Shown here: one piece after another, positions 37,519 to 47,904 of the stretch
How positions within the stretch are numbered: position 1 is the stretch's first letter
Layout of the letters: each line of letters starts with the position of its first letter
Source: an uncultured Ramlibacter sp.
Lineage (GTDB): Bacteria > Pseudomonadota > Gammaproteobacteria > Burkholderiales > Burkholderiaceae_C
Assembly: GCF_936925435.1 (NCBI RefSeq)
Contig: NZ_CAKZHQ010000002.1
Location: 362,350-426,349 of the forward strand
DNA: 64,000 nucleotides
Direction: 5' to 3'
Translations under genes and position numbers: made by a program
Notes under the pieces: generated by a model
The model's input: only the letters and a program-made list of their open reading frames with translations
What the model was told of the DNA's origin: nothing
Database searches by the model: none

Positions 37519-38577
37519 ATGAAAACACAATTCCGACACCACCTGCTCGCCCTGTCCCTGCTGGCCCCGGCCATGCTCGCCCTGCCGGCCTCCGCGCAGA
37601 CCACGGTCACGCGCAACGTGGCGCGCGCGCCGGTCGTCAATGCCCTGCAACTGAACGCCGACACCGGCCTGGCCGCCGGCTCGCAGCTGCAGTTCACCGT
37701 GGAAGGCACGCCGCGCGGCAAGGCCAGCGTCGTGGTCGGCGGCTCCAACATCGTGGTGCCGCTGCGCGAGACTTCTGCGGGCGTCTACCGCGGCACGCAC
37801 ACCGTGCGCCGCGCCGACCGCATCGATGCCAATGGCCTGATGCAGGCCCGCATCACGGCAGGCCAGTACACGACCACTACCAAATACACCTACCCGGCCT
37901 CCTTCATTGCCTGGCAGAACAACGCCAGCAACCCGGTGCAACAGGCCGAGGCGCCGCGCATCAACCGCTTCGAGGCCAACGCCCGCGGCCCGCTGCAGGC
38001 CGGCACCGAAGTGCGCTTCGTGCTGCGCGGCGCGCCCGGCGGCGAGGCCAGCGTGAACATCCCCGGCGTGGCTCGCAACGTGGCACTGGAGGAGAGCGAA
38101 AGGCGGTCCGGCGTCTACCGCGGCAGCTACACCATCCGCAGTCAGGACAACGTCGCCAGCCTGAACTCGGCCGCCGCCACGCTGCGCGCCGCCAACCAGG
38201 TGGTGACGGCGAACCTGACCGAGCCACTGGCTGCATCGACCCAGTCCATGGGCGCGGCGCCGATGACGATTGCCGTGACCAGCCCCGGCAACAACGCCAG
38301 CATCGACGGCGGCCAGCTGGTGCTGCAGGGCCGCACCGCACCCAACGCCACGGTGAACGTCAAGGTCGACACCATCGCGCCCGTTGTCGGCAACCGCCTG
38401 AGCGTGGCCCAGCCCGGTGGCACACAGACCGTGCAGGCCGACGCCAACGGCAACTTCACCGTCAACCTGGCGCAGCGCGCGCTGCCGATTCCCGGCACCC
38501 GCCATGAGGTGACGCTGACGGCCAACCAGAACGGCCAGACCGCCGAGTCCAAGATCACGCTGCACCAGCGCAGCTGA
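37519..38577 (+). CDS. Exported hypothetical protein with repeated beta-sandwich-like segments
   Basis: Signal peptide MKTQFRHHLLALSLLAPAMLALPASAQ; two similar segments GTPRGKASVVVGG..GVYRGTHTVR and GAPGGEASVNIPG..GVYRGSYTIR. Confidence 0.8.
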   Translation: MKTQFRHHLLALSLLAPAMLALPASAQTTVTRNVARAPVVNALQLNADTGLAAGSQLQFTVEGTPRGKASVVVGGSNIVVPLRETSAGVYRGTHTVRRADRIDANGLMQARITAGQYTTTTKYTYPASFIAWQNNASNPVQQAEAPRINRFEANARGPLQAGTEVRFVLRGAPGGEASVNIPGVARNVALEESERRSGVYRGSYTIRSQDNVASLNSAAATLRAANQVVTANLTEPLAASTQSMGAAPMTIAVTSPGNNASIDGGQLVLQGRTAPNATVNVKVDTIAPVVGNRLSVAQPGGTQTVQADANGNFTVNLAQRALPIPGTRHEVTLTANQNGQTAESKITLHQRS

Positions 38578-38593
38578 GCCGATTGAGGGCCAA

Positions 38594-38638
38594 AGCGCCC
38601 CGCGACCCGCAAACTGCGGTCGCGGGGCGCTCTCTTTT
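38594..38638 (+). terminator. Rho-independent terminator
   Basis: AGCGCCCCGCGACC..GGTCGCGGGGCGCT perfect 14-bp stem followed by CTCTTTT. Confidence 0.9.
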
Positions 38639-38670
38639 CGATAGCAGCCGGCGCTCCTATACTGCGCCCC

Positions 38671-39252
38671 ATGGCCAGCCCCGCCCCCAGCCTGCAGGAG
38701 CTGCTCGCGCAGACCGCGCGCGGCGACCACGCTGCGTTTGCGCAGGTCTATGAGCGCACCCATGCGCATCTGTTTGGCGTCGCCCTGCGTATGTTGAGGC
38801 GTGAACAGGCCGCAGAAGACGTCTTGCAGGAAGCCTTCGTCAGCGTCTGGAAACACGCTGCGGGTTATCGCCCGCAGATCGATGGGCTGGAGATCCAACC
38901 CATGACCTGGCTGATCGCCATCGTGCGCAACAAGGCGCTGGACGCCTTGCGTTCGCGCACGCGCCGCAAGGAAAGCGAGCTGCCCGAGGACGACAGCCTG
39001 CTGGCCGGCGCCGCCGCGCCGAGCGCGCTGGAACTGCTGGACCAGGCCAGCCAGGCCATGCAGATCCAGGCCTGCCTGGGCGCACTGGACGGCAGCCACC
39101 GGCAGAGCCTGGCCCTGGCCTACTACCAGGGCCTGTCGCACAGCGAGGTGGCGACGCGGATGGGCGCGCCCCTGGGCTCGGTCAAGGCCTGGATCCGGCG
39201 CGGCCTGGACAAGCTCAAGGCCTGCCTGGACCAGGCACAGGGTCGGCCATGA
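38671..39252 (+). CDS. ECF-type RNA polymerase sigma-70 factor
   Basis: AFAQVYERTHAHLFGVALRMLRREQAAEDVLQEAFVSVWKHA; LSHSEVATRMGAPLGSVKAWIRRGLDKLK. Confidence 0.92.
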   Translation: MASPAPSLQELLAQTARGDHAAFAQVYERTHAHLFGVALRMLRREQAAEDVLQEAFVSVWKHAAGYRPQIDGLEIQPMTWLIAIVRNKALDALRSRTRRKESELPEDDSLLAGAAAPSALELLDQASQAMQIQACLGALDGSHRQSLALAYYQGLSHSEVATRMGAPLGSVKAWIRRGLDKLKACLDQAQGRP

Positions 39253-39980
39253 ACTACAGCGACCCGCACCTGGTGGACAGGCTGGCCTCGGCTTACGTGC
39301 TGGGCACGCTGTCGGGCGCGGCGCGGCGCCGCTTCGAACGCCTGCAGCGCGACCGCGCCGACGTGCAGCTGGCCGTCACCCGCTGGGAGTCCCGGCTCGG
39401 GTCGCTGTCTGTGCATGTGCCGCCGGTACGGCCCTCGCCGCGGGTCTGGGCTGCGATCGCGGCGTGCACCACGCCCGCCGCCGCCACTGCGCATGCCGCG
39501 CCAGCCGGTTGGCTGCGCCCGGCCGGCTTCGGTCTGGGCGCCCTGGCGGCCGGCGTGCTGGCCGCCAGCGCCCTGTTCATGGCCGTGCCCACGCTGTTCC
39601 TGAGCGCCGACCAGGCCGCCATGCGCAGCGGCGAGCGCCTGCCGCAAAGCTATGTGGGCCTGCTCAGCGACGCCCAGGGCAACGGCAAGCTGCTGGTCAG
39701 TTCCCTGCGCCACGGCCGCACCATGACGGTGAAGGTGATCGGCCCCATCGCCGCGCCGCCCCCCGGCCAGCGGCTGGTGCTGTGGGCCCTGCCCGCCGAA
39801 GGCCCGCCCTTTGTCCTGGGCACGGCGCCGACGGCGGGCACGGCGGTCTCGCAGCTGCCGGCCAGCTCGGAGCAGCTGCTGTCCAGGGTGAGCAAGCTGG
39901 CCGTGACCCTGGAAGCCACCGACAAGCCCGCCACGCCGGGCCCTGCGCTCTTCACAGGCAACTGCGCCAAGCTCTGGTAG
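39249..39980 (+). CDS. Anti-sigma factor (RskA-like)
   Basis: LASAYVLGTLSGAARRRFERLQRD zinc-less ASD-like N-terminus, TM, RskA-like C-terminus; 4-bp overlap with the sigma gene. Confidence 0.87.
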   Translation: MNYSDPHLVDRLASAYVLGTLSGAARRRFERLQRDRADVQLAVTRWESRLGSLSVHVPPVRPSPRVWAAIAACTTPAAATAHAAPAGWLRPAGFGLGALAAGVLAASALFMAVPTLFLSADQAAMRSGERLPQSYVGLLSDAQGNGKLLVSSLRHGRTMTVKVIGPIAAPPPGQRLVLWALPAEGPPFVLGTAPTAGTAVSQLPASSEQLLSRVSKLAVTLEATDKPATPGPALFTGNCAKLW

Positions 39981-40100
39981 CCGCTTCCGGCACGCTTCTC
40001 GCTTCAGAAACTCAGGGTTAACCCGGATGAGGTTGACCATTGCTGACTCGGGTCTTACAGTGATCTGACGCCAATCTGACAAATCCTACAAGGACGTGCC

Positions 40101-40361
40101 ATGAAGCTCGACGAACTGCAGCGCATCAAGCAATGGCACATCAGCCACAAGCAGGACCACCCGCTGGAGTACCACCTGTGGGACGCGATGCTCACGCTGT
40201 GGCTGATGGGATGGGTGGGCTGGCTGCCGGCATTCGCCTTCGAGCAGCTGTGGAGCACGCCCCTGTGCCTGCTGGCCAGCCTGGCGCCCAGCCTCTATGT
40301 GGGCTTGCGCATGAAGGCCCACCAGGCGTGTCGCCTGCGTTGCGACTGGCTGCGCACCTGA
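40101..40361 (+). CDS. Small hypothetical membrane protein
   Basis: MKLDELQRIKQWHISHKQDHPLEYHLWDAMLTLWLMGWVGWLPAFAFEQLW. Confidence 0.72.
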   Translation: MKLDELQRIKQWHISHKQDHPLEYHLWDAMLTLWLMGWVGWLPAFAFEQLWSTPLCLLASLAPSLYVGLRMKAHQACRLRCDWLRT

Positions 40362-40394
40362 GCGCTAGGATGCTGGCCTCACAAAGAGGCCGCC

Positions 40395-41225
40395 ATGAAC
40401 TGCTTTTCCCTTTCGCTCCAGGACCACGTCGCCCATCTCGTGCTCAATCGCCCCGAGGCGATGAACACCATGCACCCGCAGTTCTGGCGCGAGCTGGATG
40501 AGACGCTCACCTCGCTGCACCGCGAAGGCCAGGCCCGCGCCCTGGTGATCTCCTCGACCGGCAAGCATTTCAGCGCCGGCATGGCGCTGGAGACCTTCGG
40601 AGGCGCCATCGCCATGGACGACAGCACGCCCGAGGGCCGGGCCGCCATCTACGACCTGCTGACCGACATGCAGGCCACCTTCAGCAAGCTCGAGACCCTG
40701 CGCATCCCGGTCATCGCCGCTATCCAGGGCGGCTGCATCGGCGGCGCTGTGGACATGGTGACGGCCTGCTGCATCCGCTATGCCACGCAGGACGCCTTCT
40801 TCTGCATCCAGGAGATCAACATCGGCATGGTGGCCGACGTCGGCACCCTGCAGCGCCTGCCCAAGCTGATGCCGCTGGGCGTGCTCAAGGAGCTGGCCTA
40901 CACCGGCCGGCGTCTGCCGGCGCACAAGGCCCTGGGCTATGGCCTGGTCAACGAGGTCTTCGACACGCAGGACGCCATGCTGGCCGCGGCCCTGCAATGC
41001 GCCCGCGAGATCGCATCCAAGCCGCCGGTGGCCATCTGGGGCAGCAAGCAGGTGATCCACTACGCCCGCGACCACTCGGTCGACGACGCGCTCAAGCAAA
41101 TGGGCTGGGTGCAGGGCGCGATCTGGAGCAATGCCCATGTGCGCGAAGCCGTCACCGCCATGAAGGACAAGCGCGCCAGCAGCTTCCCCGACCTGGCCGG
41201 CCTGGGCTCGTTCAAGGAGTTCTGA
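40395..41225 (+). CDS. Enoyl-CoA hydratase/isomerase family protein
   Basis: HLVLNRPEAMNTMHPQFW, STGKHFSAGMAL, IAAIQGGCIGGAVDMVTACCIRYAT. Confidence 0.92.
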   Translation: MNCFSLSLQDHVAHLVLNRPEAMNTMHPQFWRELDETLTSLHREGQARALVISSTGKHFSAGMALETFGGAIAMDDSTPEGRAAIYDLLTDMQATFSKLETLRIPVIAAIQGGCIGGAVDMVTACCIRYATQDAFFCIQEINIGMVADVGTLQRLPKLMPLGVLKELAYTGRRLPAHKALGYGLVNEVFDTQDAMLAAALQCAREIASKPPVAIWGSKQVIHYARDHSVDDALKQMGWVQGAIWSNAHVREAVTAMKDKRASSFPDLAGLGSFKEF

Positions 41226-41234
41226 GCGCCCTGC

Positions 41235-42080
41235 TCACTGGCGCGCCGTGCGCGTGTTGGCCGGCAGCGCGATCGGGTGGCTGGTGCGCAGTGGGTTGAT
41301 GTCCAGGCCACCGCGCCGCGTGTAGCGCGCATAGACGGCCAGCTTGACCGGCTTGCAGCGCTGCCAGACGTCCATGAAGATGCGCTCCACGCATTGCTCG
41401 TGGAACTCATTGTGGTTGCGAAAGCTCACTAGGTAGCGCAGCAAGCCGCCCTGGTCGATCTGCGGACCCGCATAGCGGATCTGCACGCTGCCCCAGTCGG
41501 GTTGGCCCGTGACCAGGCAATTGCTTTTGAGCAGATTGCTGGTCAGGGTCTCTTGCACCGGCACCTCGCCGAAGGCCGCGGTCAGCAGCTCCGGCGCCGG
41601 CGTGTACTGCGTGCATTCGATGTCCAGCCGGTCCAGGCTCAGGCCGTCGAGCTCATGCACCGGCTCGCGGTCGAAAACCTCGGGCAGCACCAGCTTGACG
41701 CCCACCGACGAGGGCGCCGGCGCGCCGCGCCAGGCCGCTTCGCTGATGTCGGCGCGGATGCGCTCACGCACGGCATCGGCGGAATCGAACTGGGTGTTGC
41801 TGAAGCTGTTCAGGTAGAGCTTGAAGGACTTGCTCTCGACGATGTTGGGCGTCTCGCAGGGCACGGTGACGTGGGCGATCGCCACCTGCGGCTTGCCGCG
41901 CGGCGTCAGCCAGGACAGCTCGAAGGCCGTCCACAGGTCGGCGCCGAAAAAAGGCAGGGCGCCATGCAGGCCCAGCTCCTCGCGCTTGGGCGCGCGCGAC
42001 AGCGGGAACAGCAGGCCGGCGTCGTATTCGTCGCGGTAAGGAGCGGGCTTGCCCAGCAGCGATTGTTCAGGCGTGGTCAT
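41235..42080 (-). CDS. queF: NADPH-dependent 7-cyano-7-deazaguanine reductase
   Basis: [51 protein letters not shown]. Confidence 0.95.
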   Translation of the reverse strand: MTTPEQSLLGKPAPYRDEYDAGLLFPLSRAPKREELGLHGALPFFGADLWTAFELSWLTPRGKPQVAIAHVTVPCETPNIVESKSFKLYLNSFSNTQFDSADAVRERIRADISEAAWRGAPAPSSVGVKLVLPEVFDREPVHELDGLSLDRLDIECTQYTPAPELLTAAFGEVPVQETLTSNLLKSNCLVTGQPDWGSVQIRYAGPQIDQGGLLRYLVSFRNHNEFHEQCVERIFMDVWQRCKPVKLAVYARYTRRGGLDINPLRTSHPIALPANTRTARQ

Positions 42081-42086
42081 GCAGGT

Positions 42087-42962
42087 TCATTCAAAGCGGT
42101 GCTCGCGCAGCCATTTGGTGGCAATCCATTTCTCGCCGGCCAGCACCGGGGCGCCGCCATGCAAGGTCTTGGTCGAGGGATGGGGCCGCTCATAGCTGAA
42201 GAACACGGCGTGACCACGCTTGGGCGCGACCTCCAGGTGGATGTCGGGGAAGGTGGTGCCGCCGCCTTTTTCCGGCTCGCCCAGGTACATCACCAGGGTG
42301 GCAACGCGCTGGCCGCCGCGCTTGAGGATGGTGGGCGTGCCCGGCTCGTTGGGGTCGAAGTAGTCGTAGTGCGGCTTGTACTCCGCACCGGGCTGGTAGT
42401 GCAGGATCTGCAGGCCTTCGCCGTTTTCTTCGGGCCAGTTGACCAGAGCGGCGATGCGCGCCTCCAGCTTGCGCACCACGTCGTTCTCGCCGCGCTGGAA
42501 GAACATGCCGCTGCTGGTGCGGTCGGCATTGACCTCCTCGCCGCCTGTCTTGGTCGCCACCGTCAGCGAGCGGGCCAGGCGCGGCGCGGCCAGGGCAATC
42601 AGCTCCTCGCACTCCTGGTCGGACAGCAGGTTGCCGAACACCACCACGCGCGGACTCGCCATCACCTGCAACACGGCCACGCGGCGGTCACCGACGTCGA
42701 TGTACAGCGGCGATTCGTCCAGGGCGGGCTCGGGCACCTTGCTGGCCGGCGCCAGGCCGCTTTGCACAGCCTGCTGCTCCACATGGTCACGCAGCGTGTT
42801 CTCCATCGCCGCGATGGCCACGTCCTCGGTCCAGCCGGAGGCCAGCATGGACTTGAGCACGGCGTCGGCCTGGTAGCCGGCCTGGGCCTGCTCGATGATC
42901 CATTGCCGCAGCTCGGGCGTGATCTGCTGCTCTTGCGCGGTATTGCCTGGGATGTCGCTCAT
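42087..42962 (-). CDS. 2OG-Fe(II) oxygenase (prolyl 4-hydroxylase family)
   Basis: YKPHYDYFDPNEPGTPTILKRGGQRVATLVMYL (HxD), PKRGHAVFF. Confidence 0.9.
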   Translation of the reverse strand: MSDIPGNTAQEQQITPELRQWIIEQAQAGYQADAVLKSMLASGWTEDVAIAAMENTLRDHVEQQAVQSGLAPASKVPEPALDESPLYIDVGDRRVAVLQVMASPRVVVFGNLLSDQECEELIALAAPRLARSLTVATKTGGEEVNADRTSSGMFFQRGENDVVRKLEARIAALVNWPEENGEGLQILHYQPGAEYKPHYDYFDPNEPGTPTILKRGGQRVATLVMYLGEPEKGGGTTFPDIHLEVAPKRGHAVFFSYERPHPSTKTLHGGAPVLAGEKWIATKWLREHRFE

Positions 42963-43735
42963 GGTTCGGTCCTGCGTCGGAAAACCAGCCGGTCCGGCTG
43001 GGAGGCGGCTTGCGCGAAAGCGTAACCGTCCAGATCGAATCCCTCCAGCTTTTTCGGCGTGGCCACACGCTGGGTGATGGCGTAGCGCGCCATCAGCCCG
43101 CGCGCCTTCTTGGCGAAGAAACTGATGACCTTGTATTGGCCGCCCTTCCAGTCCTCGAACACGCATTCGACCACCCTGGCCTTGAGCGTCTTGCGGTCGA
43201 CCGAACGGAAGTACTCCTGCGAAGCCAGGTTGACCACCACCGGCGTCTTGTCGGCGGCCAGCCGGCCATTGAGGTGCTCGGCGATCTGCGGGCCCCAGAA
43301 CTGGTAGAGGTTGCGCGTCTCGCCCACGGCCAGCGAGGTGCCCATCTCCAGCCGGTAGGGCTGCATCCGGTCCAGCGGCCGCAGCACGCCGTACAAGCCG
43401 CTGAGGATGGCCAGGTGCTGCTGGGCCCAGTCCAGGTCGGCGGGCTTGAGGGTCCTGGCTTGCAGGCCGTCGTAGACGTCGCCGTTGAAGGCCAGCACGG
43501 CCTGTTTGGCGTTTTTGGCGGTGAAGCGCGGCGACCAGGCCTGGTAACGGGCCACGTTGAGGGCGGCCAGGGCATCGCTGATGTCCATCAACTGGGCAAC
43601 CTCAACCGGGGTCTTGCTGCGCAAGGTCTCGATCAGCTGCGCGGATTGCCTGGGAAATTGCGGCAGGGTGTGCGGCAGGTCGTCGTGGGGGGTGTCGTAA
43701 TCGAGGGATTTGGCGGGCGACAGCAAAAACAGCAT
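42959..43735 (-). CDS. yaaA: Peroxide stress protein YaaA (UPF0246)
   Basis: MLFLLSPAKSLDYDTP; VLAFNGDVYDGLQA; VISFFAKKARGLMARYAI; GYAF. Confidence 0.94.
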   Translation of the reverse strand: MLFLLSPAKSLDYDTPHDDLPHTLPQFPRQSAQLIETLRSKTPVEVAQLMDISDALAALNVARYQAWSPRFTAKNAKQAVLAFNGDVYDGLQARTLKPADLDWAQQHLAILSGLYGVLRPLDRMQPYRLEMGTSLAVGETRNLYQFWGPQIAEHLNGRLAADKTPVVVNLASQEYFRSVDRKTLKARVVECVFEDWKGGQYKVISFFAKKARGLMARYAITQRVATPKKLEGFDLDGYAFAQAASQPDRLVFRRRTEP

Positions 43736-43765
43736 GGCCAATTATCCCCAACGGGACAGGTCGCC

Positions 43766-44041
43766 TTACTTCCAGGCCGCGCTGGCCAGCCACTGGCCGC
43801 TGCCCATGACCAGCACCAGGGCGGCATAGGTCGCCATCTTGCCGTCGTGCCCGAACCACCACAGGTCGGCGCCCAGAACGGCCAGGCCAGCTACCAAATT
43901 CATAGCAATCCAGGTCCATTTGACGGGTGCTGCAGCCCGCTTTGGCATCACAACCCGGGCCAGGATGGGGAGCAGCACGGCCAGAAACAGGGCCGGCGCC
44001 GCGAAGTTCGCAAGATGCAGGAGGAGGTCCAGCGGTCCCAT
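43766..44041 (-). CDS. Small hypothetical membrane protein
   Basis: MGPLDLLLHLANFAAPALFLAVLLPILARVV.. three hydrophobic segments. Confidence 0.7.
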   Translation of the reverse strand: MGPLDLLLHLANFAAPALFLAVLLPILARVVMPKRAAAPVKWTWIAMNLVAGLAVLGADLWWFGHDGKMATYAALVLVMGSGQWLASAAWK

Positions 44042-44080
44042 GGCGAGGGCTTAAAAACGCTGAAAGTGCTTGATCACCTA

Positions 44081-44096
44081 GGGATTTTATAATCCC
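44081..44096 (+). promoter_or_regulatory. Hairpin overlapping a TATAAT -10-like hexamer directly upstream of hemA
   Basis: GGGATT-TTAT-AATCCC perfect 6-bp stem; TATAAT at 44088-44093; ATG at 44100. Confidence 0.45.
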
Positions 44097-44099
44097 GAG

Positions 44100-45359
44100 A
44101 TGGCAGTCTGGGCTCTGGGCATCAATCACACGACCGCGCCGCTGGACTTGCGCGGCCGGTTTGCCTTCGCCATCGACCAGGTCGAGCCCACCTTGCATGC
44201 CCTGCGGTCCTCGCTGGCGCGCCGCCCAGAGGCCGCCATCCTGTCCACCTGCAACCGCACCGAGATCTACTGCGCCGGCGAGCACAGCGACATCGACACC
44301 ACCATAGCCTGGCTGGCCCACTCCGGCGGCGTCGCCCCGGCCCTGCTGCGCTCCCATGCCTACACCTTGCAGGATGGCCAGGCCGCCCGCCACGCCTTCC
44401 GCGTCGCCGCCGGCCTGGACTCCATGGTGCTGGGCGAGGCCCAGATCCTGGGCCAGATGAAGGACGCGGTGCGCGTCGCCGACCAGGCCGGCGCCCTGGG
44501 CACCACGCTCAACCAGCTGTTCCAGCGTTCCTTCGCCGTCGCCAAGGAAGTGCGCTCGTCCACCGAGATCGGCGCCCATTCCATCAGCATGGCCGCCGCC
44601 GCCGTGCGCCTGGCCGGCCAGCTGTTCGAGGACCTGGGCAAGATCAAGGTGCTGTTCGTCGGTGCCGGCGAGATGATCGAACTGGCCGCCACCCACTTCG
44701 CGGCCCGCAACCCCAAGGGCATCGCGATCGCCAACCGCACGCTGGAACGCGGCGAGAAGCTGGCGGCGCGCTTTGGCGGCGAGGTGATGCGCCTGGCCGA
44801 CCTGCCGTCGCGCCTGCACGAGTTCGACGCCGTCATCAGCTCCACCGCCAGCACCCTGCCCATCATCGGCCTGGGCGCGGTGGAGCGGGCCCTGAAGGCG
44901 CGCAAGCACCGCCCCATGTTCATGGTCGATCTGGCCGTGCCGCGCGACATCGAGCCCGAGGTCAAGGGCCTGGAAGACGTTTACCTCTACACCGTGGACG
45001 ACCTGGCCCATGTGGTGCAGACCGGCCACGCGAACCGCCAGGCGGCCGTCGCCCAGGCCGAGGTCATCATCGACGCCGGCGTGCAAAGTTTTCTGCACTG
45101 GATGGACCAGCGCGGCGCCGTGCCCCTGATCCAGCAGCTCAACGCCCAGGCCGACGAATGGCGGGCGCTGGAATTGGCCCGCGCCCGCAAGCTGCTGGCC
45201 AAGGGCGAGGACGTGGACGCGGTCATGGAAGCCCTGTCGCGCGGCCTGACGCAAAAGATGCTGCACGGCGCCATGGCCGAACTCCATGCCGGCGACGCCG
45301 CCGCCCGCGAGCGCGCCAGCACGGCCATCCAGCATTTCTTCCTGCGCAAAGAGCGTTAG
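44100..45359 (+). CDS. hemA: Glutamyl-tRNA reductase
   Basis: [60 protein letters not shown]. Confidence 0.96.
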   Translation: MAVWALGINHTTAPLDLRGRFAFAIDQVEPTLHALRSSLARRPEAAILSTCNRTEIYCAGEHSDIDTTIAWLAHSGGVAPALLRSHAYTLQDGQAARHAFRVAAGLDSMVLGEAQILGQMKDAVRVADQAGALGTTLNQLFQRSFAVAKEVRSSTEIGAHSISMAAAAVRLAGQLFEDLGKIKVLFVGAGEMIELAATHFAARNPKGIAIANRTLERGEKLAARFGGEVMRLADLPSRLHEFDAVISSTASTLPIIGLGAVERALKARKHRPMFMVDLAVPRDIEPEVKGLEDVYLYTVDDLAHVVQTGHANRQAAVAQAEVIIDAGVQSFLHWMDQRGAVPLIQQLNAQADEWRALELARARKLLAKGEDVDAVMEALSRGLTQKMLHGAMAELHAGDAAARERASTAIQHFFLRKER

Positions 45360-45378
45360 CGGCGCTGGCCAACAGCTG

Positions 45379-45452
45379 TCTTGCCGGGCTTGACCCGGCA
45401 TCCATGGCAGCCCGCCACGCCCGCATGGATTGCGGGTCAAGCCCGCAACGAC
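45379..45452. repeat. REP-like intergenic palindrome between hemA and prfA
   Basis: TTGCCGGGCTTGACCCGGCATCCATGGCAGCCCGCCACGCCCGCATGGATTGCGGGTCAAGCCCGCAACGAC: long imperfect inverted repeat. Confidence 0.7.
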
Positions 45453-45467
45453 AACTCCTTCGCCTCC

Positions 45468-46559
45468 ATGAAAACCTTCCTCCGCCAGCAACTCGAGCGC
45501 TACCCCATCCGCCTGCAGGAACTGGACTTCTTCCTGCAGCAGAGCGACGTGGTCAGCGACATGGATCGCTTTCGCGCCCTGACGCGCGAGCACGCCGAAG
45601 TCAGCGAGGTCGCCGCCCTCTTCAGCCGCTTCCTGCAGGCCGAGGCCGGACTGGCCCAGGCCCAGGAGATGCTGGACGACCCCGACATGGCGCAGATGGC
45701 GCGCGAGGAAATCGCCGCCATTGAGAGCGAACTGCCCGGCCTGGAAGACGGCCTGCAGAAGCTGCTGCTGCCCAAGGACCCGGACGATGTACGCAACACC
45801 TTCCTGGAAATCCGCGCCGGCGCCGGCGGCGACGAGTCGGCCCTGTTTGCCGGCGACCTGCTGCGCATGTACACCCGCTACGCCGAGCGCCAGGGCTGGC
45901 GCTGCGAGATCGTCAGCGAAAGCCAGGGCGAGGTCGGCGGCTACAAGGAAGTGGTGCTGCGGGTGGTGGGCGATGGCTGCCACGGCAAGCTCAAGTTCGA
46001 GTCGGGCGGGCACCGCGTGCAGCGCGTTCCCGCGACCGAAGCCCAGGGCCGCATCCACACCAGCGCCTGCACCGTGGCCGCCATGCCCGAGCCGGACGAG
46101 GCCCAGGCCGTCACGCTCAATCCGGCCGACCTGCGCATCGACACCTTCCGCGCCTCGGGCGCCGGCGGCCAGCACATCAACAAGACCGATTCGGCGGTGC
46201 GCGTGGTGCACCTGCCCACCGGCATCGTGGCCGAGTGCCAGGACGGCCGCAGCCAGCACGCCAACAAGGCCAAGGCCTTGCAGGTGCTGCAGGCACGCAT
46301 CCAGGAAAAGGAACGCAGCGAGCGTGCCGCCAAGGAGGCCGCCACCCGCAAGGGCCTGATCGGCAGCGGCGACCGCAGCGACCGCATCCGCACCTACAAC
46401 TTCCCGCAGGGCCGCCTGACCGACCACCGCATCAACCTCACGCTGTACAAGCTGCTGTTCGTGATGGAAGGCGACCTGGACGAGGTGATCGAGGCCCTGC
46501 TGCTGGCGCGCAAGGCCGAGCAGCTGGAAGAGCTGGAAGCCGGGGCGGTGCCCAGGTGA
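45468..46559 (+). CDS. prfA: Peptide chain release factor 1
   Basis: [50 protein letters not shown] (GGQ); [12 protein letters not shown]. Confidence 0.97.
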   Translation: MKTFLRQQLERYPIRLQELDFFLQQSDVVSDMDRFRALTREHAEVSEVAALFSRFLQAEAGLAQAQEMLDDPDMAQMAREEIAAIESELPGLEDGLQKLLLPKDPDDVRNTFLEIRAGAGGDESALFAGDLLRMYTRYAERQGWRCEIVSESQGEVGGYKEVVLRVVGDGCHGKLKFESGGHRVQRVPATEAQGRIHTSACTVAAMPEPDEAQAVTLNPADLRIDTFRASGAGGQHINKTDSAVRVVHLPTGIVAECQDGRSQHANKAKALQVLQARIQEKERSERAAKEAATRKGLIGSGDRSDRIRTYNFPQGRLTDHRINLTLYKLLFVMEGDLDEVIEALLLARKAEQLEELEAGAVPR

Positions 46560-47383
46560 ACCTGACGCAGGCGCTGGCGCTGGCCGCCGACCACGGGCTG
46601 GAGCGGCTGGACGCACAGCTGTTGCTGCTGCAGGCCCTGGGCCGCTCGCCGCAGGACCGCGCCTGGCTGCTGGCGCACGACACCGACCTTTTGGAGCCGG
46701 CGGCGCAGCAAGCCTTCGAACAGCTGTGCCTGCGCCGCGCCGGTGGCGAGCCCCTGGCTTACATCGCCGGCCACAAGGAGTTCTTCGGCCTCCAGCTCCA
46801 GGTGGACGAGCGCGTGCTGGTGCCGCGGCCCGACACCGAGACCCTGGTGGAATGGGCGCTGGACGTCCTGCAAGGCCGTGCGGCGCCGCGCGCCATCGAC
46901 CTGGGCACGGGCAGCGGCGCCATCGCCCTGGCGCTCCTGCACGCACGGCCCGATGCCGTCGTCGAAGCCATCGATCAGAGTGCGGACGCACTGGCCGTGG
47001 CGGCCCTGAACGCGAAGGCCCTGGGCCTGGACGTCGCATTGCGTCAGGCCTGCTGGCTGGAGGGCGCGGCCGGCCGCTACGACCTCATCGCCAGCAACCC
47101 GCCCTATGTGCGCCAGGACGACCCGCACCTGGCCGCCCTGGTGCACGAGCCGCTGTCGGCACTTGCCGCGGGAGCCGACGGCCTGGATGACATCCGCGCC
47201 ATCGTCGCGCAGGCCCCGGCGCGGCTCAAGACCGGCGGCTGGCTGTTGCTCGAGCACGGCTGGGACCAGGCGAGCGCCGTGCGCGCCCTGCTCGAAACCG
47301 CCGGTTTCACCCAGGTGCAAAGCCGCCGCGACCTGGCAGGCATCGAGCGCTGCTCGGGCGGGGTCCGGCTTGAACTGGGATAA
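46556..47383 (+). CDS. prmC: Peptide chain release factor N(5)-glutamine methyltransferase
   Basis: GTG start overlapping prfA stop; [38 protein letters not shown]. Confidence 0.95.
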   Translation: MNLTQALALAADHGLERLDAQLLLLQALGRSPQDRAWLLAHDTDLLEPAAQQAFEQLCLRRAGGEPLAYIAGHKEFFGLQLQVDERVLVPRPDTETLVEWALDVLQGRAAPRAIDLGTGSGAIALALLHARPDAVVEAIDQSADALAVAALNAKALGLDVALRQACWLEGAAGRYDLIASNPPYVRQDDPHLAALVHEPLSALAAGADGLDDIRAIVAQAPARLKTGGWLLLEHGWDQASAVRALLETAGFTQVQSRRDLAGIERCSGGVRLELG

Positions 47384-47428
47384 TCGGTCCCAATGTGTAC
47401 GGGGGCTGCGGCCCGCAAGGAGATTTGA

Positions 47429-47755
47429 ATGAGTGACACCCAGCAACGCATCGACCAACTGGTGAAGAACAGCGAGGTCGTGCTCTTCATGAAGGGCAAC
47501 GCCAGCTTTCCCCAGTGCGGCTTTTCCGGCCGCGCCATCCAGATCCTCAAGGCCTGCGGTGTCGACCCCAAGGCCGTGACCACGGTCAACGTGCTCGAGG
47601 ACGACGAGATCCGCCAGGGCATCAAGGAATACAGCAACTGGCCCACCATCCCCCAGCTCTACGTCAAGGGCGAGTTCGTCGGCGGCTCCGACATCATGAT
47701 GGAGATGTACCAGAACGGCGAACTGCAGGAAGTCCTGGGCGGCCAGCCGACCTGA
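47429..47755 (+). CDS. grxD: Monothiol glutaredoxin, Grx4 family
   Basis: [48 protein letters not shown]; Ser where CGFS family has CGFS (CGFS present). Confidence 0.95.
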   Translation: MSDTQQRIDQLVKNSEVVLFMKGNASFPQCGFSGRAIQILKACGVDPKAVTTVNVLEDDEIRQGIKEYSNWPTIPQLYVKGEFVGGSDIMMEMYQNGELQEVLGGQPT

Positions 47756-47770
47756 GGCGCCGCGGCGGGG

Positions 47771-47807
47771 GCACAGTTGTCCCCAGTTTCTGTGGACAAG
47801 CCTGTGC
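47771..47807. promoter_or_regulatory. Inverted repeat containing DnaA-box-like TTGTCCCCA / TGTGGACAA
   Basis: GCACAGTTGTCC..GGACAAGCCTGTGC between convergent grxD and the DUF2894 gene. Confidence 0.4.
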
Positions 47808-47904
47808 AGAGTGTCTGGATGCATCGCCCAGACCCAGCAGGCATGCGCTCTGCAACAGGATGAGGCGCGAAACGGCAGTGCCGCAGCGCACCACACCGCA
47901 TGCA

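Noticed and set aside
43602-47039. 1145-aa minus-strand ORF
   Set aside because: Antisense to hemA, prfA and prmC, which have clear family motifs; a codon-bias shadow ORF.
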